7,001 nucleotides of DNA. It comes from JAZGHN01 sp964496725 (GTDB taxonomy: Bacteria; Chloroflexota; Dehalococcoidia; Dehalococcoidales; E44-bin46). The stretch is from assembly GCA_964496725.1 (NCBI GenBank), contig CAZCAS010000063.1, forward strand, positions 1 to 7,001, written 5' to 3'. The notes under the pieces were generated by a model. The model was not told the origin of the DNA and did not search any database. It worked only from the letters and a program-made list of their open reading frames with translations. Of this stretch, positions 5,866 to 7,001 are shown one piece after another (the stretch's first letter is position 1; the number at the start of each line of letters is the position of its first letter). A program made the position numbers and the translations under genes.

Positions 5866-7001
5866 TAGATTTTCAGCTTCTTCTCCACCTCAGCAATTAT
5901 TTCTCTGGTTTTGTCAATCATATCCGGGCTTACTGAAACCGAGGTAATGCCCCACCCCACTAGCTTTTCGGTAAGCTCGGGGTAGAATGAGGGTGCTTGC
6001 CCACAGATAGAGGAGGTTATCCCCATGCTCTTCGATACCTTGACCAGCTTTTCTAAAGCCACAAGCACTGCTTCGTCTCGCTCATCAAAGGTATCGGCTA
6101 ATTTCTCGCTGTCTCTATCAACGCCCAGGATGAGCTGGGTCAGGTCATTGGAACCGATGGATATGCCGTCAATGCCGACTTGGATGAACTTTTCTAGGAG
6201 AATGAAGTTAGACGGTACCTCAGCCATCATCCACAGCTTGAAATCTTTGGAGCGCTTTAACCCTGCCGCTTCCATGATTTTTATGGTTCCAGCCAGCTCA
6301 TCGACGGTGCGGACAAAAGGAATCATAACCCATAGGTTAGGGTAGTCCTTTCTTACCCTCTTAATGGCCTCTAATTCCAGGTTGAACACATCAATGTCAG
6401 TGATATATCGCGATGCTCCCCTGTAGCCAAGCATGGGGTTCTCTTCCTCAGATTCATACTTTTCGCCGCCTTTGAGGGCTCGGTACTCGTTGGTCTTGAA
6501 GTCGTTGGTTCTGTAGACTACGGGTCGGGGGCTGAAGGCTTTGGCGAAGGTGGTCAGCCCTTGGGCCAGTTTATCCACAAACTCGTGCCCGCGGTTCTGG
6601 CTGATCATGTAGTTGGGGTGTTCACCAATCCCGGCAATAATAAACTCGGCTCGGAGTAAGCCAACGCCGTCTACGTCGCGAGCTGCCACTCTCTCGGCTA
6701 TCTCAGGTTCAGCCAGATTTACATAGACCCTTGTCTTGGTCTTAATCTTTTTCTTGGGCGCAACGGCGAGGGCTGCCTTTTCCTCGGCTACCTTCCCCTC
6801 ATAGACCTTGCCTTTTGAACCGTCTACGGTGATTATCTGTTTGTCGCTGAGGGTAGAGGTTGCTTTCTCGGTACCGACGACGCAGGGTATACCCAGCTCT
6901 CGGCTGACGATGGCGGCATGCGCTGTTCTCCCTCCACGGTCGGTGACGATAGCTGCCGCGCGCTTCATTGCCGGGACAAAGTCGGGGGTGGTCATTTCAG
7001 G
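5865..7001 (-). CDS. ppsA: Phosphoenolpyruvate synthase, C-terminal part (5' end outside the window)
   Basis: These are the last 378 codons of a gene that continues past the right edge. The reading frame is open through 7001 (Pro-Glu before the first ATG), so ATG at 6995 is an internal Met and not a start. PpsA converts pyruvate, ATP and water to PEP, AMP and phosphate. Visible parts are the swiveling phosphohistidine domain with TDRGGRTAHAAI (residues 20-31 of the fragment, catalytic His28), ending about residue 70, and the PEP/pyruvate-binding TIM barrel from about 86 on. The barrel shows GLLRAEF (114-120), NPMLGYRG (188-195), GSNDLTQLILGVDRDS (283-298) and ICGQAPS (332-338) with the proton-donor Cys333. 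The absent N terminus should hold the ATP-grasp domain. Pyruvate phosphate dikinase shares both domains, but TTPDFVPAM and the barrel spacing look more like PEP synthase. It is the first gene seen in the operon and shares one base with dgt. Confidence 0.9.
   Translation of the reverse strand, partial: PEMTTPDFVPAMKRAAAIVTDRGGRTAHAAIVSRELGIPCVVGTEKATSTLSDKQIITVDGSKGKVYEGKVAEEKAALAVAPKKKIKTKTRVYVNLAEPEIAERVAARDVDGVGLLRAEFIIAGIGEHPNYMISQNRGHEFVDKLAQGLTTFAKAFSPRPVVYRTNDFKTNEYRALKGGEKYESEEENPMLGYRGASRYITDIDVFNLELEAIKRVRKDYPNLWVMIPFVRTVDELAGTIKIMEAAGLKRSKDFKLWMMAEVPSNFILLEKFIQVGIDGISIGSNDLTQLILGVDRDSEKLADTFDERDEAVLVALEKLVKVSKSMGITSSICGQAPSFYPELTEKLVGWGITSVSVSPDMIDKTREIIAEVEKKLKI

Noticed and set aside
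6993..6995. ATG as the start of the PEP synthase gene
   Set aside because: The frame stays open to the window edge with Pro-Glu before it, and the protein would start in the middle of the swiveling domain without the ATP-grasp part.
1..7001. CRISPR arrays, insertion sequences, phage or defence genes
   Set aside because: No repeated spacer-like units, transposase motifs or terminal inverted repeats were seen; every coding stretch is assigned to a housekeeping-type or transport gene except the transglutaminase-like one.

Overview
The window is a compact bacterial operon read entirely on the minus strand, so genes run from high to low coordinates. It is followed by a 346-base intergenic stretch and then the start of a second, unrelated minus-strand gene. 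In transcription order it holds: the 3' end of a phosphoenolpyruvate synthase gene (ppsA, cut by the right edge), dgt (an HD-domain dNTP triphosphohydrolase), a transglutaminase-like exported protein, dnaG (primase), rpoD (primary sigma factor), an intergenic region with a hairpin/T-tract terminator and promoter-like elements, and the N-terminal 130 codons of a substrate-binding lipoprotein (LivK-like ABC type) cut by the left edge.

The genes are very tightly packed. The ppsA stop and dgt start share one base (TAATG), dgt and the transglutaminase gene are 21 bases apart, the transglutaminase gene and dnaG are 6 bases apart, and dnaG and rpoD overlap by 4 bases (ATGA). This is strong evidence for one polycistronic unit with translational coupling. 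The dnaG-rpoD pair is the widespread core of the macromolecular-synthesis operon. A pyruvate/PEP dikinase-type gene and a dGTPase-like gene upstream of dnaG recall arrangements in Clostridia and in Dehalococcoidia (Chloroflexota). The proteins look like those of a monoderm, probably anaerobic bacterium. The Cys-x3-Cys primase zinc ribbon, Pro/Ala-rich lipoproteins and ppsA in this operon make Dehalococcoidia or a relative my best guess, from memory and not from a search.

Functionally the operon links carbon flow at the PEP/pyruvate node (PpsA), dNTP pool control (Dgt), replication priming (DnaG) and housekeeping transcription (RpoD). The odd member is the predicted exported or lipid-anchored transglutaminase-fold protein inserted between dgt and dnaG.

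The non-coding stretch (391-736) holds, in minus-strand order: a hairpin just past the rpoD stop, a well-formed sigma70/sigmaA-type promoter (TTGACA, 17-base spacer, extended TATTAA) whose -35 lies in a 13-base palindrome, a 12-bp stem-loop followed by TTTTGCTTTT, two bare TATAAT boxes, and a near-ideal Shine-Dalgarno before a GTG start. No tRNA, rRNA, CRISPR, IS element or phage gene was seen. I found no clearly novel system. The best leads are the transglutaminase gene in the operon and the promoter-then-terminator layout ahead of the lipoprotein gene.
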